Origin: Magnaporthiopsis rhizophila
Taxonomy: Eukaryota; Ascomycota; Sordariomycetes; Magnaporthales; Magnaporthaceae
Assembly (NCBI GenBank): GCA_003049465.1
Contig: PYSS01000122.1
Coordinates: 54,037-118,036 of the forward strand
Direction: 5' to 3'
DNA length: 64,000 nt
Shown here: piece after piece, positions 22,401 through 32,858 of the stretch
Numbering within the stretch: position 1 is the stretch's first letter
Layout of the letters: every line of letters starts with the position of its first letter
The notes under the pieces: model-generated
Told to the model about the DNA's origin: nothing
Seen by the model: only the letters and a program-made list of their open reading frames with translations
Databases searched by the model: none
Translations under genes and position numbers: made by a program

Positions 22401-24256
22401 CAGCATGCCAGCCACCAACTGACCGGGGGGCTCGCTCTTGTCCACCGGCTTGCTTTTTCTTGTGCTCAGGGCGCCAGCCGATGGGCGGCCAAAAGACCAG
22501 ACGTTTGCATGTCTGTGGTTGGTGTACACACATGGCCGACATGATACGTGCTGCAATAAAGGGATGTCCATGGCATTGGCGTACATATAAGTCGTCCCCG
22601 GCCTTTTGTGATGGGCGACAATGCTGTTTCGTTTCTCCTGGCTGTGATATTTCTCCCCCGGATTCCTTCCTAGCCATCTATCCAACTCGTCCCCCACCTT
22701 GTTGTAGTAACCTTTGTTGGTTCATTTGATCCTAGCAGTTTGCATTGGGATTGCCATTGAAGTCAGCATCCACATCCTGCCTCTCCAGACTTGTGGTTGC
22801 CGGCGGGACCCCTTGCCATACCACCTTCCAGCCCTCGTCGAGCGCCCACCACGCCGGACCCGGGTTCGTTAAATTACAACAAAGTCTTTCCGAGAATCTT
22901 GCCCTGATCGGCCGGGGAAAAAGCACGCCACCATCAACACGACCCACGTCGCGACGCAAACCTCCAACGAGTGGGCAGTGCTCTTTAGACTTCTGCAGCT
23001 GTTTCTGAGCTGCACTGCATCGGCCGAAGGAGGAAGCTCTCCACGCCAGATAATTTGCGGCGACACCGTCAGTGCACCATTGCCTGATACACCCAGCGTC
23101 GGCTGGCTGAGCGTCGGTTCTGGGCCGACCCCACCACCGTCCTTCACCTCCACCCGCCGCCTCTTTTTTACCCCTGGGCGCCGTGTGCATCGTGCGCATC
23201 GTGCATCTCGCCAGGTCCGGGTGTCGGTGGATGTGCTAGTACGCCTGCACACCACACTTGCGCTGGTGAAGAGCGGGGATCCCCTACCAAGCACCGGACG
23301 AGAGGAGAAGGCATCCGCTGGGGAAACCAAGCCAGGCCAAGCAGAGCTTTCGTGGTCCGCACCTTCCTCTAGAAGGGCGTACAGCGAAGAGAAAGGAACC
23401 GCCAAAGTGCACGGCAACAAGGGCTAAGCTTTCAGTGGAGGTTCCTGACCGTCCCATCTTCTCGAAGGTCGGTATTCCAATCCCACCCGCCCGTCGAATA
23501 GCATCCCGCTCCACACTCCACCCCCTGAGGCGTATCCCAGTCCCCTTATCCTTGCAGGGAGCCCTGAACCTGTCTGCGGGTGGCCAGCAAAGCTCGAATA
23601 CGCTCTTGGTTGAGGCCGCGGACCACCACCACTCAACACCTGCTATTTTTGACTCGCTCGAGAAGCAGAACCTGTCCATTGACACGCCCACTTTTAGTCG
23701 CCACTATCCCGTCCTAGGTCGCTCTTTCCGTACTGAGCGAAGCCGGGGGAAGGAGCCCCTGTTCTCCTCCACACCACGCCGAGCTTTCATCCATCTTTTT
23801 TATCCACCACCTGCCTTTCTGCCCTTCATCCGGTTCCGTCTCGTGCCTACCCCGTCCCTGGCCTTCTCTGGTGTTTAAAGAAGGGACACCCGACCTTCTT
23901 TCTCTCTCTCCCAGTCAGACGCCGCTTTGTCTTTTCCTCCCGCACACAGTTCCCCTGCATTACCCGTCATCAGAACTCGGCCGTTTCAGCTTCCCGCCGA
24001 ACGTCGATTCACGAGCAGAAGACGGCGAGGCATCTGCAAGTCTCGCAGAGACGACCTCGTACCTTGAAACCGACTATATCCATGACACCGGGTCCAATTG
24101 ACTCTTGGTAGCCACCCTAAACCCGACGCAAACTCGGCTCTTCCCGTTCGTCGTACACCTAAAAACGCAGCCGCTCCTCGTTTGCCCTCGCGACACAAGA
24201 CAAGACGAAAATACAAACCGACCCATTATCACGGACCCCCTCGCAATACAGCCAAA
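19447..24256. other. 4.8-kb intergenic region between divergent App1 and BAR genes
   Basis: Normal-GC sequence between two divergently transcribed genes. Several overlapping frames of 150-256 codons exist on both strands (for example 21907-22677 and 22226-22729). Their composition is rich in Trp, Cys, Arg and Pro, they overlap each other on opposite strands, and none shows a domain, so I read them as non-coding. The 23870-24010 stretch is pyrimidine-rich, as in fungal promoters and 5' leaders, and the BAR gene may have a long leader here. I see no RNA gene. Confidence 0.5.
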
Positions 24257-25892
24257 ATGAATATCACAAAGAAGTTCGACCGTGCCTTCCAATGGGCTGG
24301 CGAGAAGATGGGCGGCGAGGCCAAGACGTGCATGACGGACGACTTCAAGATGCTCGAGCTAGAGATGGCTTTGAGGTTCGATGGTATGTGACCTGCACGG
24401 CTTACAGCCCCACTGGATCGAACGATGGATCACTAACCTGGGCTTCCTAAAACAGGCATGGACCGACTGCAGAAATCGATGAACGCATACGTTAAGTGGC
24501 TCGGCCGCCGCAATGAGACTTTCGAAGACAAGGAGAAGGGCCTGCCGGGGGCATACCTCGGACGGACCATGGTCAGCCATGGCGAGGACTTTGAGCCGGA
24601 CTCTGAGTTCGGCAACTGCCTCATTGGTACGTACCTGATCCTGCCTGCAGCTACATGAGGTTTCTACACGAGCTAACCTGTGCCGTGTTGTACAGCCATG
24701 GGACGCGCCAACGAGAATGTGGCCGGCATTCAGGACCAGTTCGTCGCTGATGCCACAACCATCTGGCTTGAGTCGCTCGACAGGAGCCTGGCTATGATGA
24801 AAGACTACCAGGTACGTGCACTCGGAAATGTGACATCCCATGGCACTCAGGTGAAGACGACCCCGCCCTGACCTTGTTGCTCCTATGGAATAGAATGCGA
24901 GGAAGAAGCTGGAGAGCCGCCGGCTCGCACTCGACGCCAGCATGACGAAGATGCAGAAGGCGCGGCGCGACGACTTCCGTATTGAGGAGGAAGTCAGGGC
25001 GGCTAAGGCCAAGTACGAGGAGGCGTCCGAGGATGTGGGCCGGCGCATGCAGGACATCAAGGATGCCGAGGCCGACTCGGTCCGCGACCTGACCTCGTTC
25101 CTGGACGCCGAGCTCGAGTTCCACGAGCGTTGTGCTGAGGAACTCCGTAGGACTCGTGAGATGTGGACCGCCGGCGGCGCTGGCTCCCCGCCTGGCCGCG
25201 GCGGGTACCACAACAACCATGGCCACGGCTCTAGTGCTGTCGCCTACCCTTCTGAGCCCCGGGCCCCGGCTAGGAGCCGCTCCGGCACGTTCCATTCCAT
25301 CACCGGGCGACTTACACGCACAAACACAAGCGGTAGCAACGGCAAGAGCGAGAGCGGTCACTCGTACGACGATCACGAGCCCGCGCCACCAGTGCGTATG
25401 CCAATCCGATCTAATGCGCACGCTGGTGGGGTCGCGCCTGATATGCCCATGCGCCCATCGCTCGCGCGCTCCAACACATTCCAGTCGGGCGCCTCCGTCG
25501 AGCGAACGCCGATGCGGTCCGGAGCTAGCACCCCCGGCGGCTACGGTGGCTACCACCAACAACAGCAGACGGTATTGTCGCCCATGGCCGTGTCGACCAA
25601 CGTTGGCGCGTTGCGGGGCCAGCTGCGTCCCGTCAGTCGCATTGTGACGCGCCCAGACGATAACAGCAACGTCTTCGCCGACCGATACGACGACGACACT
25701 TCCAGCAGCAATGGCAGCCCGGAATGGAGCACCGTGGCTGGCGGTGAGCGAAGCACCTCGCCCGCCACCAGCTATGGCAGCGTCAGCAGGAGCGCTAGTA
25801 CGCTCGGCCGCAAAGCACCGCCGCCGCCGCCGCCCAGCCGGTCCAAGAAGCCTGCCCCGCCCATCCCGGCGAAGCGTGAGGTGTTGTATTGA
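24257..25892 (+). CDS. BAR-domain protein, endocytosis/membrane curvature, four exons
   Basis: CDS is join(24257..24383,24456..24626,24696..24811,24894..25892), 470 aa. The introns of 72, 69 and 82 bp have donors GTATGT, GTACGT and GTACGT. Residues 1 to about 245 form a BAR domain (PF03114): MNITKKFDRAFQWAGEKMG is the amphipathic N-terminus, followed by long charged helices such as NARKKLESRRLALDASMTK and FLDAELEFHERCAEEL. The remainder is disordered, rich in Ser, Gly and Pro, and ends in polyproline (APPPPPPSRSKKPAPP) and KREVLY. There is no SH3 domain, so it differs from Rvs167; the proline tail could instead bind SH3 partners. BAR dimers sense and bend membranes during endocytosis. The start is fixed by the conserved N-terminus. 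Confidence 0.9.
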
Positions 25893-26960
25893 GACACCGC
25901 CCGCCTACCCTAGCTCCGCGGCCACCTAATGATGAGGCGCGCTTGCAACAACGCCCTTCACTCTTGAAGGTGTTTAATCTGCGCTGCGTACATGTCTACT
26001 TTTAATCGCTCTACAGACTGGGCACTCCTTTTGTTTTTGGCGGAACTATTATCATGAGACCATCTGCATTTTTCGGTGACTTTTTCTTTCTTTTTTGGCT
26101 TTCTTTCCTTTTCTTCTTCTTTTGTTTTTGTTTTTGGAACGGGTACAAATCCTATAAATATGGGGGATCTACATTGGGGCGGGCAAACCATTTCTCATCT
26201 GTCGACTATTCCGACACCCCAGGAACAGGACAGAGTCGGGCAGCTTTTTATTGGGAAAACGGCGCATACATAGGCAGGAGTTCAATATTTCTCGGTTTCT
26301 TCATTCGTCTCGAGGCGGGCTGTGGGCAACCTGCCTGAACTGCACTCATGATTTGCGCACTCGCACCGCCGTCCTCAATGTTTCATATGCTTGACGGGTT
26401 TGTTACCGTTTTGGGAGCCCAAACCATCAGCGGGAAATGCGTGTCATGCATCGATAGCCTTATTATAAGATATTGTTAGGTTGTTGATTTTAATGTTGCG
26501 GTGCGTTAAAGTTGAGTGAGGCTTAACAATGGCACGATCGATCCATCAGTGCTTGACCCGCCATGACAGGATATCGGGGCTGGGATCGAGAGCACAGAGA
26601 AGGGCGGGGCTACCTAAACGGGCTGAACTTGGAGGTGGTCTCGCTGTTTGGAGTTGAGTGCTGAGTTTATAGTCGCCATCCACGGCGTCACGCACACCCA
26701 GCAGATGTGACACCTCTCATTCAATTGTGTTCAGCGGGATGGCGGGTTGAGTCTTCCAGTAGTGGCCGTGACGCCTATCTTCAGAAAAACAATTTGCTTG
26801 TTGAATTGGCGGTGTCGCTTGCTGGAATCAGCCGTGGGCGTTTTGAGGCTGGTGTGGCTTTTCACTCCCCACCAGCCACAAAATGTAGCCTACATGAAGG
26901 GCAACGCTCGGCCAGCCTACACCAGCTGAAGCCGCCTAGAGCGCAGCACGACACCCCACT
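25893..26960. other. Intergenic: 3' flank of BAR gene and promoter of ccl1
   Basis: Contains a T-rich stretch at 26078-26135 and otherwise unremarkable sequence. The frame at 26707-27183 overlaps the start of the cyclin gene in another frame and is discounted. Confidence 0.5.
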
Positions 26961-28379
26961 ATGGCGACCGAGGATGCGCGCTACCGGCAGAGCACGCAGT
27001 ACCGACTGTGGTCATTCTCGCCCGGCCAGCTCGCGAGCCTGCGCGCGCAGACCAACGAGCTCGCCGTCGCGAGCATCTCGTCGCGCCTGGCAGCGCGCGG
27101 CGGCGGCGGCGGCGGCGCCACCAGCGACTCGGGCACCGGTGGCTCGACCACGCCCGCCGCGCCGCCGCTCCCCGACTTCCTGACCCCGGCCGACGAGCAC
27201 CAGCTGGTGACCTTCTACACGGTGCAACTGCTCAAGGCCGCCAGCTTCTGCGACCTGCAGACGGACGCGCGCGCCAGCGCCGCCGTCTTCCTCAAGCGCT
27301 TCTACGTCACCAACAGCATCATGACCTACCCGCCCTCCACCATGATCAAGACGGCGCTCTTCTTCGGCGCAAAGGCCGAGGGCTTCTACCTGCGCGTTGG
27401 CAAGATCGCCGACAAGATCAAGGGCACCACCCCGGAGGAGATCCTGGCCGGCGAGTTCCTGCTCTGCGAGGGCATCCGCTTCGCCTTTGACGTCCGCCAC
27501 CCCTTCCGCGGACTCGAGGGCGCCGTCATGGAGCTGCGCCGCCACGCCGACCTCGACGACGCCCGCATCAGCGACGCCCACCGCCGCGCCCGCGCCATCC
27601 TCAAGTTCAGCCCGCTCGTCACCGACGCATACTTTCACTACACGCCCAGCCAGATCATGATGGCCGCCCTGTCCATCGCCGACCACGGCCTGCTCGAGCG
27701 CCTGATACAAGAGACCTTCAAGCGCGGCGGGGGTGGCGGTGCCGCCGCCGGCACCGCCACACCACTTGCCGAGGACGGAACCGCCGAGGGAGTGGTAGTG
27801 CAGCCCAACAAGCCGGCTAGGAGCGGCAGGGCCAAGAAGAGCGGGCTGGAAAGGGAGCGGATATTCGGCGCCGAGATACGGGAGAAGGTCCTGGCCAGCA
27901 TCGCGGCGTGTCGGAAGATGCTGGAGACGGAGCCGCCCGAGAGGGAGGACGAGTACTACGGCACGGTAAGTAGAGATCAGCCCGCGCGCCCGCCCATATA
28001 CTATATTTATACGTCCATCTCTCCCGTCTCTCTCCACCTAAGTAGGTGGGTAGTGGGTACGTGTTTTCTAACGGCAAAAACACAGCCACACGAGGCCGCC
28101 CTGTTCAAGCCCCTGTCCCGCAAGCTGAAAAAGTGCCGCGACCCGGACCGGTCCGACCTGGTGGCGCTGCAAAAGGCTCGGCGCGAGAGGGCGCTCAACA
28201 GCATCGACAGCGACGACGAGGGCCCCAGCGCCCGGGCCGGCGGCAAGAAGGCCACGGTCGAGGACGACGGCGCCGTCTTTGGCGGGCCCATGCTTGCCAC
28301 CTCGGGCGGCGGCGGCGATTCTACCCGGGACCCCAAGCGGCGCAAGGTCAGCAACGACCCGTTTGGGCCGCCATTATGA
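26961..28379 (+). CDS. ccl1: Cyclin Ccl1/cyclin H, TFIIH-CAK subunit, two exons
   Basis: CDS is join(26961..27965,28086..28379), 432 aa. The N-terminus (YRQSTQYRLWSFSPGQL, residues 7-23) is the signature of the cyclin H/Ccl1 family, which activates the Kin28/Cdk7 kinase of TFIIH in RNA polymerase II promoter escape. A cyclin box spans about residues 75-235 (VTFYTVQLLKAASFC, AAVFLKRFY, CEGIRFAFDVRHP). The C-terminal tail is charged and ends with an NLS-like DPKRRKVSNDP. The 120-bp intron (donor GTAAGT, branch TTCTAAC, acceptor ACACAG) is a multiple of three and has no in-frame stop, so an unspliced message would still encode a full-length protein with 40 extra residues. Splicing is preferred because the intron translation is unlike the family. 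Confidence 0.9.
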   Translation: MATEDARYRQSTQYRLWSFSPGQLASLRAQTNELAVASISSRLAARGGGGGGATSDSGTGGSTTPAAPPLPDFLTPADEHQLVTFYTVQLLKAASFCDLQTDARASAAVFLKRFYVTNSIMTYPPSTMIKTALFFGAKAEGFYLRVGKIADKIKGTTPEEILAGEFLLCEGIRFAFDVRHPFRGLEGAVMELRRHADLDDARISDAHRRARAILKFSPLVTDAYFHYTPSQIMMAALSIADHGLLERLIQETFKRGGGGGAAAGTATPLAEDGTAEGVVVQPNKPARSGRAKKSGLERERIFGAEIREKVLASIAACRKMLETEPPEREDEYYGTVSRDQPARPPIYYIYTSISPVSLHLSRWVVGTCFLTAKTQPHEAALFKPLSRKLKKCRDPDRSDLVALQKARRERALNSIDSDDEGPSARAGGKKATVEDDGAVFGGPMLATSGGGGDSTRDPKRRKVSNDPFGPPL

Positions 28380-29599
28380 CGGGTGTCGGCGTCGGAGGGA
28401 AGATGACAGAGTCACTTCGTATCCCTTGTTCGGACCCGGCCGCCCGAGAGGAAGCCCTAGTCGGGCAGAGGCCCGGCCTGTCCCCTACTTCAAGCACGGG
28501 AGTATCATCATGACTAGGCTGAAGCCGTTAGTCGCAGTGGTCGGACGGTATCCATATCCCGAACGGGTCGGCGGATATCAGTCCAAGGGGCAAACCTGAC
28601 CTGCCCGATACGGGCAATAGGCATGGCTAACCGGCATTGTGTGGTCAATGCGCATATACATCGTCATGACGCCGCACGTGATCAGGAAGGGCGATGATGG
28701 CACTTGAGCCATAACCCTAGTGCACGCAATGTACTGCGCAGATTACTCTCGATAGTGGATACAGGAAGTGGGATACGGATTTATGAGAAACGATGATGAA
28801 TCCTTTCCTGTTCTCCAGTTATGCTATGCATGGCAACGACACGGGGCAATAAACTTGGAATCGAACAGCTCTTTACACGGACAGTGCGCGTGGAGCGCTA
28901 TGTTGACATTATCTATTCATGACAGAGTGCCTACACCTTCACCACTGGTCCCTGCCACCAAAACCAACAAACCTTCAGCTCCTCAAATTATGGTTTCTAC
29001 TAACCGGAGCTCAGGGTTGCGCTACAAGCCGATGACGTAACATCCTCCCGACTCTGGATTCATCGGCAGGCGCGGGATTATTACACGAATGAAATATTAA
29101 CAGATAAACAAGTAGGAAAAAGAAAAAGACAACGTTGCTGAAATGCTATGCTCGACATGACTGACAAAGTAAAAGCCCCTTAATACTTATTGATCTTCTG
29201 CTTCTTGGCAGCGCGCTCTCCGTCGCTTTCCTCGTCGAGTAGTCTCTTCCCATGGTCCTGTAAAATCTGTAGGACCTGTGGGACCTGTGGAGGTGGTTGT
29301 GTCAAGGTCGGGAACCGTTGTCGTGGCGGCTTTGCCAAGGGTGTGAATTGATGTTGTGGTGGTTGTGTCGAAGTAGAAAACGGTTGTCGTGGCGGCTGTG
29401 TCGAGGCCGAGGGGCCGTCGACATTGCGAGTACACAAATGATCCTTGTGCGCTGCGGTTGATGTGTTCGACAAGGGACCAGTACGACTGGGGGCTGGACT
29501 GCGATGGTGGCGCACGACCGAGGCTTCTGACGGAGACCGTGATTTAAGGGAGTTCACGGGGGTGGCGGAAGACAAGGCCGCCAAGGGTGACGTTCCTTC
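28380..29599. other. Convergent intergenic region with in-frame extension of the E2 gene
   Basis: Lies between the 3' ends of ccl1 and the E2 gene. At 29180-29584 the minus strand has an open frame that is exactly in register with the E2 frame beyond its TAG stop. It includes a three-fold imperfect repeat of about 36-40 bp (about 29289-29412) and ends with an NLS-like AAKKQKINKY. The frame has no ATG, so it is not a separate gene. The rest (28380-29170) shows nothing. Confidence 0.45.
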
Positions 29600-32500
29600 C
29601 TACAGAAATCCGCGTTCCTGGAGGAGCTTCTCGAGCATGAGAACCTGGCCCCTGATCCTGTCACCATTACCCGTGCCCTTCCACCGCCGGGCAGTTCGCA
29701 GAATGGTCGGCGCGTTGGCCTTGAAGTGCTCCCGCACCAGATCCTCCCAGACGCCCAGCTTGTTGGTATACCCCGACGAGGACGACGGCAGGGACGGCGG
29801 CAGCGGAAGGGCTGGGGCGATGGTGCTGACGCTAAGGCCGGAGCCGGAGCCGGAGCCAGAGCTTGGGCTGGAGGGCGATTTCTCGAGGGAGAGGGGCTTG
29901 AGAGCGGCGGGCCTGGGAGGGATGGGGGCGGGGCATAGGCCGCGCAGCCACGACATCATGGCATATTCAAGGGTCGTCTCCCGCATACGCGCGCTCTCGC
30001 GCTCCGAGTCGTGGGCATTGGGGGACAGCTCGTGGCCGGGCTCATTGTAATACGGCTCCTCGCAGAACACCATGGCCTGGATCGAGACGAGCACCTGCAG
30101 CAACGTCGACGTGTTCGGGTCCCAGCGCTGGCCCTCGCCCCAGGTGCCCAACAGACTGAGGCAGACCAGGCCGTTGTCGTAGAGGTTGGGGTTGAAGCGC
30201 ACGCGCCCGCCGCCCGTGGTGCGGAACCGCAGCTGCGGCGGCTGAGAGGGATAGTCGGCACCGCAAAAGAGATCGAACTCGAACAGCCCGTTCTCATAGG
30301 GTGTTCCCCGGGGGCCAACGATCATAACTTTGTACACGTCCATGCGCGAAGCGCAGAGTCGGACGAAGATGCCCTCAGGCAGGCTGGAGCGCAGTGTCAT
30401 ATGATCCTTGATCAGTTTTCTCATGCGGCCTTTAGGGAACGGCGTAGCCCGGTTAACTAGCGCCGCTGCCTCTGAGTTATACGAGAACGACCTTATGATT
30501 TCAGGGTCTGGGAGTTCATTCACGCGATTGGCCTCCCACCAAACCTGGTATACCCGGTGCCTCCGCCCCTCTTCTTCTGCGGTTGTGGGGACGGTGGTCG
30601 TATTCCGGGTGCCAGCAGTGGAGATAGCGGCAGAGCTGCTGCTACTGCTGCTGCTGCTGTTGTTGTTGTTTTTGTCATTGCTGCCGCTACCACTGCTGTT
30701 GCTACTGGGCGGCGTAGTCTCGGATCCGTTGTCGCTTTCTCCAGCGGCCGCCGCAGCAAACTCGGCTTCCTTCTCTTCCAGAACGGCAGCTAACTGACAC
30801 ATGCGCTCGCACAGTTCCAGCATTCTGACATCCTCGTCGGATTTGAATTCGTCGCTGTGCGCGAGGGAGTGTGCCAGGAGGAGCCGGCACTGCGCCACGA
30901 AAGCGCCGATCAGGTCTCGCAACGACGTCGTCTCCTCATACTCGGCCGCTGTCGCCGCTGCCGTAGCGGGTTTGTCCAATGTGTGTATGGAGGCACGGAC
31001 CGTCTGCTCGCGCTCCGGGTAGAGCTTGGTGCGCCGGAACAACATCGGGCCCGTGGCCGAGTGGCGGGCAAGGGCCGTCAGCAGAGCGCAGAGGGCGCCG
31101 TAGAGTCCCGACCGTGCCGTGAGCTCGTCCATAGCGTGGCTGCGAAGTAGGTCCACGCATAGGGGCACTAGTGGGCTGCGCCGGACCATGAGCTCCACGA
31201 GTCTCGGCGGGATACCGTCTAGTTGGGGGTCATCTCGCTCTGTGGCCGGCACCAGGGCCGCCAAGCAGCCGAGGTACCGCTCCTGGATCCGCTCTCGCTC
31301 CTCTTGCTTGGCGGGCCGGGTCACGGTCGGTGTCCAGGTGCGGCTGTCGTACCGCCCATAGCCTGTACCCTTCTCGGGAAGGCCCCCTGACTTGAGGCCG
31401 GGGAACCAGAACGAGGATGACTTCACCTTGCCGGGATCGGTTGGCGTAGGAGGCGCCGCTGCCACCGCTGCTGTTGTCGCTCCCGAAGTGCCGCTGCCGG
31501 AGGCGCTCGCCTCCGTATTCTCAGAGACCGGCGTGGCGGGCGTGGGTGAAAACGTATCCCATGCCGGGAGCGACGAAGGCAGCGATGACGGCGGCGACGC
31601 GTCAGTAACAGGAGTTGGGGTCGCTGCCGCTTCGCTCTTGATACCAAACGGCGATAAAAGTCTCGAGAATCTCTGGTAGCTGGCGCCAGCGAGCGAGCCC
31701 CGGTGGGAAATGAGCGAGGCGGGCAACGGCGGCTTATAGTCGTACCCGGCGGCAAACAGCCAGATCATGAACAGGCGCCCCCGCTCACAGTGCCAGTTGA
31801 GGCGGAACCTTTTACCGTGGCCCTCTGTCCAAGCCGAAGTGGTCTCGTCTGTGGCGGCAGCCTTGCGGTCGACGGCCTCGCCGCAGCCTACGCAGGTGAG
31901 GCTGTTGCACCGCTGGCAGAACATGGACGAGTGGACAACGTTCTTAACAGATGTCGCATCGTGCGGCGCTGTGGGGATTGTGGGTTTGTATCTGTCAGCC
32001 TCGCCATGTGGGCTTTCAAAGAGCCAAGGGGGTAGGCAAACCTTGGGCGTTCATCATCATGTCTTGCGTATGGCGGACGACTTTGTGGTCTCCCACATAT
32101 ATGTCACTCGCGCAATTGCTGCAGCGCACTGAGATCTGACGCCCGTATTGCCTGAGCTCCTGGCACTCTTTCCATCCACTCGGAGAAGTCGTCAACCCGG
32201 ATTGCTGCGCTGAGCTCGCACTCCCTCTAAAACGCTCTCTGAGCCTGGTCCGCCTTGAAGTGGGCTTGGTCGTTATCGGGCTAGGCTGGTCGGCAGGCGG
32301 CAAATGAGGTTTGAGCTCTTGTGCCACCGGATCAGCTGGCTGCTCGTCCTGTTGGGCTTGCTCCGTTGGTGCCGAGTGATAGCTGGCATTGTCATCCGAC
32401 GGGTCCTCATCCTTCTCCTCGGCGAGGCCATCACTCTCATGGTTTTTGACAACCATGCTGGAGCCGGCTCGAGTCTGCTTCTTGTTCACACTCCCGGGCG

Positions 32501-32858
32501 GTTTTCCGGTGCTGTCGTTATTTTTACTCTGGTAGGAGGCAGTATTCCCAGCGGCCAGTGAAGACGATAGGCCAGGCGTTGCGCCCAAGGACAAGGGCTG
32601 CTGCACGGATGGTGAGTGGGGTGGTGCTGTCGTGCCGCCTGCCACGATTCCGGACATGCGCGTAGAAGATGAAGTCGACGGGCCCGTCGATCCTGGGTCT
32701 AGCCCCCAAGCGGGATCAAGAGCGTGTGTCAAGGCTCTCGGCTGACATGCCTCGGTGGAGCCTGTACGGGCCTTGGAACCCAGCCTATTAGTAAGTTTGT
32801 GCAGAGCCTGAGAAGGTTTGCTATTCCGGAGCTTGGATCGCAGAGATTTCGGTTCCAT
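29600..32858 (-). CDS. Large ubiquitin-conjugating enzyme (E2) with Cys-pair domain, two exons
   Basis: CDS is complement(join(29600..31968,32042..32858)), 1061 aa. The 73-bp intron (donor GTTTGC, acceptor CCACAG) joins MMNAQ to APHDATSV. Residues 1-240 are disordered. Three CXXC pairs (246/249, 290/293, 298/301), split by the intron, look like a zinc-binding module. A UBC fold lies at about 785-935: VGPRGTPYENGLFEFDLF, YPSQPPQLRF, FNPNLYDNGLVCLSLLGTW, with catalytic Cys 875. The HPN motif is replaced by FNPN, as in large BIRC6/UBE2O-type E2s. The C-terminus has a Ser/Gly-rich stretch and a helical end. A long Ser/Asn run around 30620-30690 is encoded by trinucleotide repeats. The substrate is unknown. 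Large E2s of this sort can act as combined E2/E3 enzymes; that is inference here. Confidence 0.85.

Noticed and set aside
21907..22677. 256-codon minus-strand frame in the App1-BAR intergenic region
   Set aside because: Trp/Cys/Arg/Pro-rich, overlapped on the opposite strand by equally long frames, no domain or splice support.
27012..28037. 341-codon minus-strand frame opposite ccl1
   Set aside because: Antisense shadow spanning the intron; composition artefact of GC-rich codons.
29180..29584. 134-codon minus-strand frame as an independent gene
   Set aside because: It has no ATG (opens at a TTG) and is in register with the E2 frame; treated as an extension instead.
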